Source: Phycisphaerae bacterium
Lineage (GTDB): Bacteria > Planctomycetota > Phycisphaerae > UBA1845 > PWPN01
Direction of reading: 5' to 3'
DNA length: 64,000 nt
Assembly (NCBI GenBank): GCA_030372985.1
Contig: JAUCQB010000061.1
Location: 1 to 64,000 of the forward strand
Shown: positions 27,106 to 36,400 of the stretch, in pieces
Position numbering within the stretch: the stretch's first letter is position 1
Layout: every line of letters begins with the position of its first letter
Program-made: the position numbers and the translations under genes
Notes under the pieces: model-generated
What the model saw: the letters and a program-made list of their open reading frames with translations, nothing else
Databases searched by the model: none
What the model was told of the DNA's origin: nothing

Positions 27106-28911
27106 TCATCTTCCGCAATCGCGGTCGGCCGGGACGTCGGGGCCCGTCAGGCAGGTCCGGAAGATCACGAAGTCATCGGCGTCGACATCGTCGTCGTCGT
27201 CCAGACGGGCCGGGACGCACTGAGAGAGGTTCTGGGGGGTGCCCGTGCCGCTGTAGCACGCCTGGAAGAGGCCGAAGTCGTGCTGATCGACGTCATCGTC
27301 CAGATCCATGTCGCCCTTGGCCGGCGGGATCGTGCCCCAGACCTCGAACTCGGGGATGCGGGCGTAATTGTCTACGCCGGCGTCGGAGATATCAAGGCGG
27401 ACGAATCGAATGGGCTGCGGCTCGGCGAATGCGAACAGGGTGGTGTGGAACTGGTAAGGATTCGAGCCGGTAAACCGCGTCGTCCACGGACCGTCCATGC
27501 TCGCACCGGATTCGATCGTGAAAGCCTCCGTGTTGTAGTAGCTCGGCTCGCCACCGGCGCCGGCGTGCTTGACCACCACGCAACTCACGTCGGCAATCGC
27601 CCCGAGGTCCAGCGCGAGCCAGTGGTTCGGCGTTGTGCCGGTCGACGTCCACTTGGTATTGAGCAGTTCATCACGGGCCTTGGCGCCGGTCCAGTCGGGG
27701 CCATAGACGCTGTCAGTCGCGTCGGCCACGGCCGTCAGAGCGAGATTGACGTCTCCCGGAAGCGGTCCGCCGCCGCCGGTCTGGGCGCTCTCGACGTTGA
27801 TCAGGCGGACCACACCTGAGTCTACCCGAATGGTCAGCGTGTGCGAACCGGTCGAGAGGTTCTTGGCAACGGGCAAGGCCCACAAGTAGGTGAAGCCGTT
27901 CACGGCGAGGTAAGCCGTGGCAAACGCACCACCGTCAACAGAGTAGTACAGTCTGGGTCCCGAGTCGCCCGACACGACGATCTTCACCGCTGCAGACGGG
28001 CCGGTGAAACCGATGCTGACCTGTGATCCGGCCGTGGATGACTGGATAAAGCTGGGCACGCCGAACTCGTTGTAGTGTGCCGTCCAGCCGGATGGGAGCG
28101 GGCTGACCGTGACCCAATCGGTGATGATGCTGCTCGTGACCGGGTAGTCGGTCAGCGGTGAGGGCAGGTTGTGTGCAACAGCGGCCGCCCCGCGAACGCG
28201 TTCGCTTTCGAGGTAAGAGACAATCGCGTTGGAGTAGATCTGCGAGCCGGTGGCGTTGGGATGCACGCGGTCCGGCGCCAAGTCCGTCCACGGCGTTCCT
28301 GCCAGCACGTACTCGTACAAGGCCCAGCCGACGTTGACGCTGGACACGCCGTGATGATCGCAGACGTTGTAATGGGCCTGCACGCTGTTGGGATAGTATC
28401 CGGCGAGGTAGGCCGGCTCATTGTAGTAAGCGATGGTCTCGATGAAGCACACGTCCGCCATCGAGTTCTGCGTCCAGCTTTGGCGGACCATCCCTTCGCT
28501 GTTGCGTTCGATGAATGACACGGGGTCCTCGGGCAGGTCGTTAACCGCGAACTCGATGAAGACCAGGTCGGGATTCTGGGCCAGCACGTCGCGGGCATAG
28601 CGCATGGCCCCGATGAGGCTGCCGGTGCCGCTCCAGCCGGCGTTGACCTCCGTGACACGGCCGGGGTACCTCGATTGGAACCATGCGGTCACATTATCGC
28701 GATAACCGGTCATCTCCGTGACACTGCCGCCGATGTAGGCGATCTTGACCGACTGGCCGCCGTTGAGCTTCGCGAAGACGTTGGCCAGACCGTTGCCGCG
28801 ATGAATGGCGATGGGGTAGTCGACGGCCAGAGCGGCGCTTGTGCAGGCAAGCACGAGCGCGAGGATCACGCAGGAACCTGCTCCGTTGCCAACGCTGTGC
28901 CGCTGCCTCAT
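27106..28911 (-). CDS. Exported SGNH/GDSL hydrolase with discoidin-like domain and dockerin-like tail
   Basis: About 601 residues. A signal peptide (CVILALVLACTSAALA) precedes an SGNH hydrolase domain with S63 (IAYIGGSVTEM), a Gly in WSGTGS, N124 (FAVND) and the D214/H217 pair (DRVHPN), as expected for an esterase removing acyl groups from glycans. A beta-rich linker domain follows, then an F5/8-type C (discoidin-like) domain (GAKARDELLNTKWTSTG, HWLALDLGAIADVSCVVVKH) for carbohydrate binding, and a dockerin-like tail GDMDLDDDVDQHDFGLFQAC with DDDDDVDADDFVIF. ATG 28911 is preferred over the long upstream frame to 29472 because of the signal peptide and AGAGGA just upstream. Confidence 0.87.
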   Translation of the reverse strand: MRQRHSVGNGAGSCVILALVLACTSAALAVDYPIAIHRGNGLANVFAKLNGGQSVKIAYIGGSVTEMTGYRDNVTAWFQSRYPGRVTEVNAGWSGTGSLIGAMRYARDVLAQNPDLVFIEFAVNDLPEDPVSFIERNSEGMVRQSWTQNSMADVCFIETIAYYNEPAYLAGYYPNSVQAHYNVCDHHGVSSVNVGWALYEYVLAGTPWTDLAPDRVHPNATGSQIYSNAIVSYLESERVRGAAAVAHNLPSPLTDYPVTSSIITDWVTVSPLPSGWTAHYNEFGVPSFIQSSTAGSQVSIGFTGPSAAVKIVVSGDSGPRLYYSVDGGAFATAYLAVNGFTYLWALPVAKNLSTGSHTLTIRVDSGVVRLINVESAQTGGGGPLPGDVNLALTAVADATDSVYGPDWTGAKARDELLNTKWTSTGTTPNHWLALDLGAIADVSCVVVKHAGAGGEPSYYNTEAFTIESGASMDGPWTTRFTGSNPYQFHTTLFAFAEPQPIRFVRLDISDAGVDNYARIPEFEVWGTIPPAKGDMDLDDDVDQHDFGLFQACYSGTGTPQNLSQCVPARLDDDDDVDADDFVIFRTCLTGPDVPADRDCGR

Positions 28912-29060
28912 GGTTCCTCTCCGACTCATTCTGCCGTACGCTGTTATTGGACTACTGCCTGTAGCGCCTCCACAGACTCGGCAACTATTATACCAGAAGC
29001 GGGATACAGGAGGGAAACAGGACCGGTATCCACACCAAGCGATTCGACCGTGTCGGCCAT

Positions 29061-30305
29061 TCACTGGCTCGACAGCTTCAGCCGCAGGCGGTTGAGGGCG
29101 ATCTTGCGGGTGCGGTCGCGGATTTCGTCGCGGGTGAGGAAGTCGCCGATGCGGTGTTCGGTCACTTCGCAGCCGGACGGGTCGGCCAGACCGATGTAGA
29201 CCAGCCCGACGGGCTTGTCGGGGGTGCCGCCGGTGGGGCCGGCGATGCCGGTGACGCTGATGGCATAGTCGGAGCCGCTCAGGCGGCGGCAGTTGACGGC
29301 CATCGCTTCGGCAACCGGCCGGCTCACGGCTCCGTGTCGAGCGATCATCTCGGCGGGCACGCCCAGCAGCCGCGTCTTGGCGGAATTTGAGTAAGTGACC
29401 ACGCCGTCGATGAAGCACGCGCTGCTGCCCGCCACGTCGGTCAGGCTCTTGGCGATCAGCCCGCCTGTACACGACTCGGCCGTCGAGACGGTCTTACCTT
29501 TCTCGATCAGCACGCTCACGACCGCGCTCCACAGCGTGTCCCGATCCTCTCCGAAAACCAGTGTGCCGAGTCGGCTGCGAACGTCGGCGGCTGTTTCGTC
29601 GAGAAGCGACCGGGCCGCCTCGCGTGTCTCGCCATGTGCATGAATGCGAATGCCGATGATGAGTTGCTGCGCCGTCGTTCCCACGGCCGGGTTGCGGCCC
29701 CGCTGCATCAGGTCACGGATCTTGTCGCCGACGTCCGACTCGCCCGCCCCGAAGGTCAAGATCGTCCTGGCCAGCATAACACCCTGCCCAGTGGCGGCCC
29801 GCAGGTGCGGCAGGACATCGAGTTCGTACATGACCTTCATCTCGCGCGGGACGCCGGGCATGACGAAGACGGTTGCCTTGCCGACCGATGCCCGGATTCC
29901 CGGAGCGGTTCCGCAGGTGTTGTGGATCGGTTCGCTGCCGGCCGGGAACATCGCCTGAATCCGGTTGGATTCGGGCATCTCACGGTTTCGCCGGGTGAAG
30001 AAGTCGCGGATCTCGCCCAGGAACTCCGGTCGCAGCCGCAGTTCGACCCCCATGGCTGTCGCCAGGGCCTGCCGGGTCAGGTCGTCCTCCGTCGGTCCCA
30101 GACCGCCGCTGATCAGCACGACGTCGGCCAGCTCGCACGCCCGCGCGATCTCCCGCCGGATGGGCTCCAGTTCGTCTGACACGGTGACGTGGGCGATCAC
30201 ACGCACCCCCACCTCCGCCAGCCGCAGCGACAGCCACGCGCTGTTGGTGTCCACCGTCTGTCCGAAGGTCAACTCGCTGCCAATGCTGATGATGATGGCG
30301 TTCAT
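29061..30305 (-). CDS. cinA: CinA: nicotinamide-nucleotide amidase / ADP-ribose pyrophosphatase family protein
   Basis: A 414-residue cytosolic protein with both CinA domains. The N-terminal MoCF-like domain has ISIGSELTFGQTVDTN and LISGGLGPTEDD. The C-terminal amidase domain has TVSTAESCTGGLIAKSLTD, where the Ser is catalytic, VVTYSNSAKTRLLGV and SVTGIAGPTGGTPDKPVGLV. The C-terminal half recycles NMN by deamidation in the pyridine nucleotide cycle. Length is normal for the family. ATG 30305 is used; a further ATG lies at 30317. No operon partner is apparent. Confidence 0.95.
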   Translation of the reverse strand: MNAIIISIGSELTFGQTVDTNSAWLSLRLAEVGVRVIAHVTVSDELEPIRREIARACELADVVLISGGLGPTEDDLTRQALATAMGVELRLRPEFLGEIRDFFTRRNREMPESNRIQAMFPAGSEPIHNTCGTAPGIRASVGKATVFVMPGVPREMKVMYELDVLPHLRAATGQGVMLARTILTFGAGESDVGDKIRDLMQRGRNPAVGTTAQQLIIGIRIHAHGETREAARSLLDETAADVRSRLGTLVFGEDRDTLWSAVVSVLIEKGKTVSTAESCTGGLIAKSLTDVAGSSACFIDGVVTYSNSAKTRLLGVPAEMIARHGAVSRPVAEAMAVNCRRLSGSDYAISVTGIAGPTGGTPDKPVGLVYIGLADPSGCEVTEHRIGDFLTRDEIRDRTRKIALNRLRLKLSSQ

Positions 30306-30633
30306 GCCGCAAACCATACCGGCAGTTGCAGTCGAGTTGAAGGGCGCGCGCAGGAAGCTCTACTACCGGAAAGACGTTGGTCGCTCATGTTGAGGCGGAC
30401 GCCACTCTCCAATGGGCATGGAAACACCGACGTGGATCGCGATGACCCGAGCATCTTCCTCGGTTGCCTCAGCGGGCCCGGTGTTCCGGCCGACCCGGCC
30501 TGCGCACTCTGATCCGGCGTGATTTTCTCGCCGTGGGCGGCTACAATCTGCGTAATTGACAGCTTTCCTGGGGGGTTGCCCGCACGCCACCGTGGCCGTG
30601 CCGGGTAAGTAGTTGGCCGCGGAGATGATATGG
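30306..30633. other. Divergent intergenic region holding gene debris
   Basis: Apart from the orphan dockerin-like tail described separately, no gene is seen. TACAAT at 30542-30547 is a possible -10 for the alkaline phosphatase gene, with only a weak TGATTT sixteen bases upstream. Confidence 0.4.
30389..30512 (+). pseudogene. Orphan dockerin-like C-terminal tail
   Basis: The frame ending at 30512 reads GNTDVDRDDPSIFLGCLSGP and then GVPADPACAL before its stop. It is very close to the ends of the exported proteins at 18687 and 27106 (for example FRTCLTGPDVPADRDCGR). There is no signal peptide or main domain before it, only unrelated sequence, so this is the stranded 3' end of a deleted exported-protein gene. 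Confidence 0.65.
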
Positions 30634-31827
30634 ATGAAGTCTTACACGTTTGTATTTGTCGGGCTGCTGGCCGTTCTGATTACTGTTGGATTGATTTTCC
30701 TGTTCGTCCCGACGTCGCCGCCGACGCCGCATGTCTTGCCCGCTCCGACGAACATCGTGTTCCTGATCGGCGACGGCATGGGTTTCGAGCAGGTGAAGGC
30801 GGCGGGCTTGTTTCTCAACGGCAAAGAGGGCACGCTGTCGTTCGAGTCCTGGCCCCATCAGGCCGAGGTTTCCACCTATTCAGCAGGTTCCGAGGTGACC
30901 GACTCGGCTGCCGCGGCAACCGCCATGGCCACCGGCCGCAAGGTCAACAACGGCGTGATCAGCCGGGCGATCCCCGGCGATGACCGCCCGCTGGAGACGA
31001 TTCTGGAACGTTTCGCCTCCATGGGCCGCAGCACCGGACTGGTCACCACCACCGAGATCACCCACGCGACGCCCGCCAGCTTTGCGGCTCACACCGTAAG
31101 CCGCGGCAAGAATCCCGAAATCGCTGAATGCTACCTCAATCAGACCCGCCCCAATGTGCTTTTCGGCGGCGGAGGGACGCTCAAGGGCGATGCCGCTTCG
31201 GCGGCCGGGTACACTGTCGTGACTGATCGCGCGGGTCTCGATCAGTTGGACACCGAGTCGGTCACGCACGTGGCCGGCCTGTTTGGCGAAGGCCACATGC
31301 CTTACGAATACGATTATCTCGCCAAGAAAGACCTGCAGTACGACGTCCTCCCGCGCCTTTCGGAAATGTCTCGCATCGCGCTGCGGATTCTGAGCAGGAA
31401 CCCGCAGGGCTTCTTCCTGATGATCGAGGGCGGGAAGATCGATCACGCCGGCCACGGCAACGACCTCGCACGGAACGTGCACGAGACCATTGAGTTTGCC
31501 CGCACGGCTCAACTGGTTATGGATTGGGTCGGCGGACGCCGCGACACGCTGGTCGTTGTCACGGCCGACCACGAGACGGGCGGCCTGAAGGTCGTCTGCG
31601 GCAATGGCAAAGGCGTTCTCCCGACCGTGACATGGTTGACCAAGGGCCACACGCCGGTGCGCGTGCCCGCGTATGCCTGGGGTGTCAACGCTCACCACGT
31701 TTCCGGTATCATGGACAACACGCAATGGTTCCAGATCGGCCTGGGCCTGGCACCCTTGCCGGCACCGAGCACCATGCCCGCCGTCGCCGAGAGAGAGGCC
31801 GCCGCGATGTTTGCGGCAGGTCGATGA
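30634..31827 (+). CDS. phoA: Alkaline phosphatase (PhoA family)
   Basis: A 397-residue phosphomonoesterase anchored or exported through an N-terminal hydrophobic segment (FVFVGLLAVLITVGLIFLFV). Active-site elements are in order: metal ligand D47 (LIGDGMG), nucleophile S91 (EVTDSAAAATAM), THATPA, EGGKIDHAGHGND with Glu, Asp and His ligands, TADHETGG, and the final zinc His in KGHTPV. The enzyme releases phosphate from organic phosphates outside the cytoplasm. ATG 30634 has GGAG ten bases upstream; earlier in-frame starts at 30613 and 30625 are possible. No pho box was recognised. Confidence 0.93.
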   Translation: MKSYTFVFVGLLAVLITVGLIFLFVPTSPPTPHVLPAPTNIVFLIGDGMGFEQVKAAGLFLNGKEGTLSFESWPHQAEVSTYSAGSEVTDSAAAATAMATGRKVNNGVISRAIPGDDRPLETILERFASMGRSTGLVTTTEITHATPASFAAHTVSRGKNPEIAECYLNQTRPNVLFGGGGTLKGDAASAAGYTVVTDRAGLDQLDTESVTHVAGLFGEGHMPYEYDYLAKKDLQYDVLPRLSEMSRIALRILSRNPQGFFLMIEGGKIDHAGHGNDLARNVHETIEFARTAQLVMDWVGGRRDTLVVVTADHETGGLKVVCGNGKGVLPTVTWLTKGHTPVRVPAYAWGVNAHHVSGIMDNTQWFQIGLGLAPLPAPSTMPAVAEREAAAMFAAGR

Positions 31828-32051
31828 CGGCTCCAGCAGTCTGCGTGGCGTAAACTCGATATTTCGCTGATTGACGAGCAACGCGCGAGGAGTATCATCG
31901 CGCGTCGCAGAAGCAGCGTGGCGCGGCCCAACAATGTGCCCAGAACATCGGAGTATCATCGCGCGTCGGAGAAGCAGGCAGAGCGCATGGGACGCGAAGA
32001 CCCGAAGCAGAGAGCGCTGCGAGTCTGAGCAGGAGAAGATGGCTGCAGGGA

Positions 32052-32136
32052 CGAAGGGGGTGAGAAGGGTGAATGTCGTGTGAAGGGTGAAAAGAATGAA
32101 GAGAGTGTGAAGGGTGTGAAGGGTAAGAAGGTGGGA
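32052..32136. repeat. Polypurine quasi-periodic repeat (GTGAAGGGTGAGAAGG type)
   Basis: An A/G-rich array of 8-10 base units. A polypyrimidine array of the opposite sense (CCTTCTCGCC, TTCTCACCCTTTCTCGCC) lies at 32923-33020, so the four-helix-bundle locus is bracketed by inverted arrays about 0.9 kb apart. Confidence 0.7.
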
Positions 32137-32186
32137 GTCGGGATTGATGACAGGCGTCTGACGGATGAGGACCTTCCTGCCGCCGC

Positions 32187-32262
32187 CGGATTTCGCAGAA
32201 GGTGCCGGATTTCACAGACGCCGTCGGATTTCGCAGAAGGTGCCGGTTTTCACAGACGCCGT
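32187..32262. repeat. Tandem 38-bp direct repeat
   Basis: Two head-to-tail copies starting CGGATTTCGCAGAAGGTGCC, with one difference seen (GGATTTC versus GGTTTTC), and the start of a third copy at 32263. They end about 25 bases before the four-helix-bundle start and contain no ribosome-binding site. Confidence 0.8.
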
Positions 32263-32287
32263 CGGAGTTCGGAGAAAGGGGACTGTC

Positions 32288-32781
32288 ATGAGAGGCAAAG
32301 CCGCCGAGTCGTTCGAGGAGCTGCACGTATGCCAGCGGGCCAGGGAGTTGACCAACGCCGTGTATGCCCTCACACGCGGGCCGTTGTTTTCTCGTGACAG
32401 CGGCCTGGTCGACCAGATCCGGCGTGCGTCGGTGTCGATCATGTCTAACATCGCCGAGGGTTTCGAGCGAGGCACGACCACCGAGTTTGTTCAGTACCTG
32501 TATGTTGCCAAGGGCTCGTCTGGAGAAGTCCGGGCGCAGCTCCAAATCGCGCTTGACCAGGGGTACGTGCAGGCCGTCGAGCACGAGCGATTGCACGATC
32601 TCTGCCGCGCACCAGCGGGATGATCTCCAACTTCATCGCTCATCTTCAGACCTCGGACTACTCAGGTGAGAAACACGCTTGCCCCAAGCGCCGGGCCATC
32701 GAGTCGGTACAGCAACAGCAGTTGGCCCTGAGGGCTGCGCAGCTCGCCAGCATGCGTCCTGCCGATCGCCCGCCGGGATAA
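32288..32781 (+). pseudogene. Four-helix bundle (S23 rRNA-intervening-sequence family) gene with a frameshift
   Basis: Frame one runs from ATG 32288, eight bases after AAAGGGG, through FEELHVCQRARELTNAVYAL and the family signature IRRASVSIMSNIAEGFERG, then stops at 32623 after HDLCRAPAG. A shift of one base near 32606-32612 (TGCCGCGCACC) restores the expected end RTSGMISNFIAHLQTS, and the new frame runs on to a stop at 32781. The usual family length is about 115-130 residues. So this is a normal small helical protein broken near its last helix, by mutation or by a base-call error. Function of the family is unknown; some relatives assist diversity-generating retroelements, but none is here. 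Confidence 0.75.
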
Positions 32782-33412
32782 GGTGGCGGTCCTCATAGGG
32801 GTCGGGGTCTTCAGGGGGCGTCGGGTCTTGGCAGGGCATCGGGCTTCGCCGCGTGTTGGGCCTTCAAACGCTGTCGACGACTCTGTAGTGCTGTGTCGTC
32901 AACAAAGGAAATGCTCGCGAGACTCCTTGCCTTCTCGCCGTTCTCGCCCTCGTACTCTTCTCACCTTCTTACCCGTCCCGCCCTTCTCGCTGTTCTCACT
33001 TTCTCACCCTTTCTCGCCGTATTGGCGTCGGCTCCGCGACGCAAAAAGCCATATCTATTCTCACCTTTTGGCTTCTCGGTTCTTCAGCAGAATTTCTGGG
33101 TGGACTGGGCTGCGCCCCAGACCCCGGGGTTTTTTCGGGAGGCGTCCGACCCGGCTCATTCCACATGGTCGTCTTCGCCATTCTTCGTGTCTGTTCTGTT
33201 GAGCGCAGCGATCTGCTCTTCTTGTATCCTCCGCCTCCAAAGCCCGGCGCCTGCCGGATGCTTGCCGTGGTCCACGGCCACAGATGGACTGTTCGTTGGT
33301 GCCCGATTTGGCGAGCGCTCCCGCATTTGGACACGAAGGAAGATGCCGCTTATGCTCTCCGCGCTCTTGGATCTGGAGTACAAGCGAGGCTACACAACAG
33401 GGAGGCGTGCTC
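32782..33412. other. Non-coding region with polypyrimidine array
   Basis: No gene supported. Bases 32923-33020 are the C/T-rich quasi-periodic repeat described above. A short GC palindrome followed by six T (ACCCCGGGGTTTTTT, about 33121-33135) resembles a weak terminator. No promoter for the next gene could be assigned. Confidence 0.5.
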
Positions 33413-36400
33413 ATGGCATGCAAGTGCGAAGCGGACCTGTTCGTGCCAACGGCTGCCGGCCTTTCGTTTCTGATCATCTTTGCGACGGGTTTGTCTCGGG
33501 CAGAGTCGCCAGCGAGTCAGTGCCTGCCGGGTAACTCGTTTGATGCCGCGCCTTATGCGTTTAAGGATGTCGAGCTCGACGGCAAGTCGATGGCTCTGCG
33601 GTGGGCCGAGCCGAGGAAAGTGCGGCGAGTGGTGGTGGATTTCGATGGCCGGCCGCCGTCTTCCGAGAAGGTGAAACTCCAGTACTGGCACGGTACCTGG
33701 GATGGCAAGCCCGATCCGATCCGTGCCGAGACCGGCGCAGGCGGCGCCGGCTGGGACCGCATGGACGACTGGACCAACGGTCAGTGGCGCGATGCCGATG
33801 CGAAACTCGATGCCAAAGACGGGGTGTGGACCTTCACGTTCAACCCCACAGGTGACAAGGAGTTCACCGGTATCGGCCAGGCCGGCGTGGGCTACCGCAA
33901 GACGTTGAAGGTGCGCTTGCTCAGCGAAGAGCCGTTGCCGGCTTCGGCGGGGTTACAGGCGTTCACGGACGCGGTTTGTCAGCCGCTGAAGGTCCGAGTG
34001 ATGTTCGGCAAGCCCGCTGAGCCGCGGATCAGCGTCGACAAGGATGATGCCGGCACGATCGAGATGTTTAACGGAGCAGCGGTTTCCACCGGCCCTCTAG
34101 GTTCGGCCAAGGTCGGAGCGGCTCATTCATGGACCCTCCCGGCCGGCGCGGAAGGCGGTCTCGAACTGGATCTCGTGATGGCCGTCGACCCCGTTGATCC
34201 GCGCTACGACCGCACAATCGTCACGCTCCGTTCGCGGCAACGGCCTTTTTCTTTCGCCGCTGACGAGGTGGCCCGAGGCGACAGAATCCTGGTTGACGAT
34301 CTTGGTGTGCTCGTCGTGCGGGCCGATGATGGAATCACCCTGGAGGCCTGCCGTCAGGCCCGCAAGGAGTTGCCCGGCCGTACGGTCTATGATCGCGTTT
34401 TCGACGAGCCTGAGCAGACCTGGCAACGTGCCTGGAACGATATGCCCCTCAAGCGTCCGTTGTACTTTGTGCACGGCCTGCCCGGCAACCGAAATGCCAT
34501 GCACCAGTTGCCCAACGGCAGTCTGCGGATCACCGGGCGTCCGGAGTGGTTCAAGGTTCCGCGAAGCCCGAAGGACACGGATCGAAAGCTGTGGGATGGA
34601 GAGATCCTCCATGTAGATTTCGGCCTGCCGCAAGGCGGTTCTGAGGCCAGGCGGGAGCTCAAGGAAGGCTATCTGCCCTTGCTCAGAACCTGGTGGCAGG
34701 ACGGCGACGTTCATTACGAGCAGTGCACGATTCTTGACAAACTCGACGGGAATCTGGAGACGGTCGCCCTCGATGATCCCACGGTGCTGCTCGTTCGTAT
34801 CCGGATGGTCAACACCAGCAGGGATGCCGGCGGCAAGGCCCGTCTGCTGTTCAGCACGACCGACAAGAAGCCCGAGACGTTGGTGCTGAGAAATGACCGG
34901 CTATTTGCCCAGGACGGCGAGAAGGAGCGGTTTCGTTTCTTGGTGACCAGCGGCGGCAAGGGCGCTGTTTCGCAGGAAGGGGCGTCCGTTCGCTGGACGA
35001 TGGAACTGGGTCCCGGTCAGGCGCATGAGGTCTACTGCCTTATACCATCGGTGACGCTGACCAAAGAAGCGGAGATCGCCGCGCTGCGCGAAAGGGATTT
35101 TGACGCCGACAGCAAACGGATCTGCGAATACTGGCGGGCGATCACGGCCCGAGGCGCCCAGATCGAGACTCCGGAGCCGGCCATCAACGACTTCTACAAG
35201 TCCCACGTCCGCCACCTGCTGGTCAACTGCTACAAGGAAGTCGGCTCCGACCGCCTGCACGCCCACGTGGGCACCTTCCATTACGGTGTCTTCCCGGATG
35301 AATCCTGCATGATGATCAGCGACCTGGACCGCCGAGGCTATCACGACGAAGCTCGGCGATGTCTCGATTCGTTTCTGGAATACCAGGGCACGGTGCAGAT
35401 GCCGGGCAACTTCAAGTCCAAGGAAGGCCTTTTTTACGGGTCCGGCGGTCACGACACCGGCGGCTACAACAAGAGCCACGGATGGGTCATGTGGAACATG
35501 GCCGAGCACTGGAAGAACACCCGCGATCGGGCCTGGATGGAAAAGGCTGCCCCCAAGCTGGTTGCCTCGTGCGACTGGGTTACTCGCGAACGCCGGGCGA
35601 CGATGAAAACAAACGCCGGCGGCTCCAGGCCCATCGAGTACGGATGGCTGCCCACCGGCTCGCTCGAGGACGTCACCGACTACTGGTACTGGATGGTCAC
35701 AAACGCCTGTACCGTGTGGGGTTTCGACGCCTTGGCGGCCGCCCTGGCCGACTTCGGTCATCCGGAGGCTGCCCGACTCCAGGCGGACGCGAAGGCCTAT
35801 CACGAAGACTTCATGCAGGCGATGGAGGAGGCCCGGATCCGCTGCCCGGTGGTGCGGTTGCGAGATGGAACATACGTCCCGAAGTATCCTTCCCGGCTGT
35901 ACGAGCGCGGCCGTTGCCACGGCTGGTTGAGGGAGACGCTCGAGGGCTCCATCCACCTGATGATCACCGGATTGATACAGCCCAACTCGCCGGAGGCCGG
36001 CTGGATCATCAAAGACTTCGAGGACAATCTCTATATCTCGGACACCTACGGCTACGCCATCCCGGCCTTCAACACCTTCTGGTTCTCACGCGGCGGCTTC
36101 TCCATGCAGGCCAATCTGCTGGGCGGCCCGCTGGCCTACCTGTGTCGGGACGAGATCAAACACTACGTACGGACGTACTTTAACAGCCTCGCCTCGGCCT
36201 ACTATCCGGAAATCCGGATGTGCAACGAGCACTCCCTGCCCGAGTTGGGCTACCCGGCCGGCGACCACTTCAAGTCCTCGGACGAGGCCCAGTCCACCTA
36301 CTGGCTGCGGCTGATGTTCGTTCACGAAGCCGGCGAGGACCTGATCCTCGGCCAGGCAATCCCGCGGTGCTGGCTGGCGGACGGCAGAAGCGTCGGCATC

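Larger units (their letters stand above)
31828..32287. other. Repeat-filled region before the four-helix-bundle gene
   Basis: No gene. Two direct 27-bp repeats (GAGTATCATCGCGCGTCG and onward) lie at 31890-31916 and 31951-31977. Bases 32052-32136 are a polypurine GTGAAGGGTGAGAAGG-type array. Bases 32187-32224 and 32225-32262 are tandem 38-bp repeats with a third partial copy. Confidence 0.6.

Noticed and set aside
29395-29643. Small plus-strand frames across the cinA gene
   Set aside because: They are shadows of cinA codons in other frames, with no binding site or recognisable domain.
32288-32781. Diversity-generating retroelement accessory (Avd) gene
   Set aside because: Avd proteins share the four-helix fold, but no reverse transcriptase, template repeat or variable repeat is present in the window.
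33104-33138. Rho-independent terminator
   Set aside because: The stem before the six T is only a loopless CCCC/GGGG, and the neighbouring palindrome is weak; no gene end lies close by.
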